Under the pieces are notes generated by a model. It made no database searches. It saw only the letters and a program-made list of their open reading frames with translations, and was not told the origin of the DNA. A DNA stretch of 17,203 bases from Zancudomyces culisetae (Eukaryota; Kickxellomycota; Harpellomycetes; Harpellales; Legeriomycetaceae), in contig LSSK01000437.1 of the NCBI GenBank assembly GCA_001969505.1, positions 1 through 17,203 on the forward strand, given 5' to 3'. A program made the position numbers and the translations under genes. Shown piece after piece: positions 16,661 to 17,203 of the stretch. How positions within the stretch are numbered: the stretch's first letter is position 1; each line of letters opens with the position of its first letter.

Positions 16661-17203
16661 TAACTAGTTATGAACAAGTAGATATACTGGGCCCTGACCT
16701 TTATAAACAATAGATATATAGGGAATACCTTGTGTTTTATTTGGGTCTCCTTTTTTTTTCGTACTTTTCATTTTTTTCTGTAAATAATAAACAATAGTAC
16801 AACAAAAACGAAATCAAAAAAACCAAAAAAAAATATAGAATAGAGCAGATTTTATTCGGAGCTTGTTGTTTTTAAGCTTACTATTTTGCTCACAATAGAC
16901 CTATTCATGTTGTATCTTTTAATGAAGATTTATGCCGGCTAATAAAAAAAAAGAAAAAGATATTGGCGGATATTCTATTGGTTTGCGCTATTTTTAGCCG
17001 GGTATATTGGTCCTTGCGACCAGGAATGGTTTCATACTAATATATTAAACAATTTTCCAAAGGGTATGGGTTGTACACCCATGAAATTTATTAGAGCTTT
17101 ATTATTGTGGGGAAGAGGAAAGCAAGGGAGAGCAAATGGCGATGTATTTATTTCCTATTTTCCTTATCTAAAGAAAAGGCAAACTGTTTAGTTTGATCAT
17201 TTC
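16661..17203. other. 3' flank of TRM7 with a possible open exon (16946-17191, +)
   Basis: After the TRM7 stop the region is AT-rich with poly-T and poly-A runs. A frame on the + strand is open from 16946 (just after a TAA) to a TAG at 17189-17191. It encodes about 81 residues with a hydrophobic start (YWRIFYWFALFLAGYIG) and basic C-terminal half. It lacks an initial ATG, so it would need an upstream exon; I recognise no family. Two small hairpins lie inside: TGGTC-CTTGC-GACCA (17008-17022) and ATGGGT-TGTAC-ACCCAT (17066-17082). Their status is open. Confidence 0.3.
16786..16791 (+). promoter_or_regulatory. Polyadenylation signal of TRM7
   Basis: AATAAA about 126 nt past the TAA stop at 16660, after a T-rich stretch. 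Confidence 0.5.

Overview
The window is nuclear DNA of an intron-containing, AT-rich fungus. The evidence is a Lrg1-type LIM protein (a fungal RhoGAP family), spliceosomal introns of about 60-265 nt with GTAAGT/GTATGT-like donors, TAG/CAG acceptors and CTAAC/CTGAC-like branch points, and AATAAA polyadenylation signals. CTG falls at positions that are leucine in the Lrg1 and Trm7 families, so the standard code applies. Seven introns in a TRM7 gene argue against an intron-poor budding yeast. I cannot place the species more closely.

Layout. 1-1139 (-): N-terminal ~379 codons of an Lrg1-like LIM/RhoGAP protein, cut by the left edge before the GAP domain. 1140-4721: a 3.6 kb spacer without a convincing gene, T/C-rich on the + strand, with simple repeats and a cluster of strong inverted repeats at 3318-4073. 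4722-6560 (-) and 7419-9159 (-): two tandem paralogous alpha/beta hydrolases, each of seven exons with introns at the same positions and phases; four internal exons have identical lengths (106, 75, 104, 79 nt). 10169-12100 (+): an unrecognised 609-residue protein, probably with a tiny first exon. 13201-14673 (+): an intronless NAD(P)-dependent aldehyde dehydrogenase with a clear TATA box. 15004-16660 (+): an eight-exon TRM7-like tRNA 2'-O-methyltransferase, fully reconstructed (291 aa). 16661-17203: 3' flank with a possible open exon of unknown status.

The genes form no operon and no obvious common pathway. Lrg1 belongs to Rho1/cell-wall signalling, Trm7 to anticodon-loop methylation, and the aldehyde dehydrogenase to general metabolism. 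The hydrolase pair is the only set clearly related by duplication. The two hydrolases, the TRM7 gene, the first exon of the unknown gene and the edge-truncated Lrg1 gene do not appear as single long ORFs. They were rebuilt here by reading across introns and by comparing the paralogs.

I found no CRISPR array, tRNA, rRNA, recognisable transposase or viral gene. The best candidates for something undescribed are the inverted-repeat cluster in the long spacer (possible structured RNA or non-autonomous element) and the Ser-Glu-His-type hydrolase pair, in which one copy has diverged at its C-terminus.
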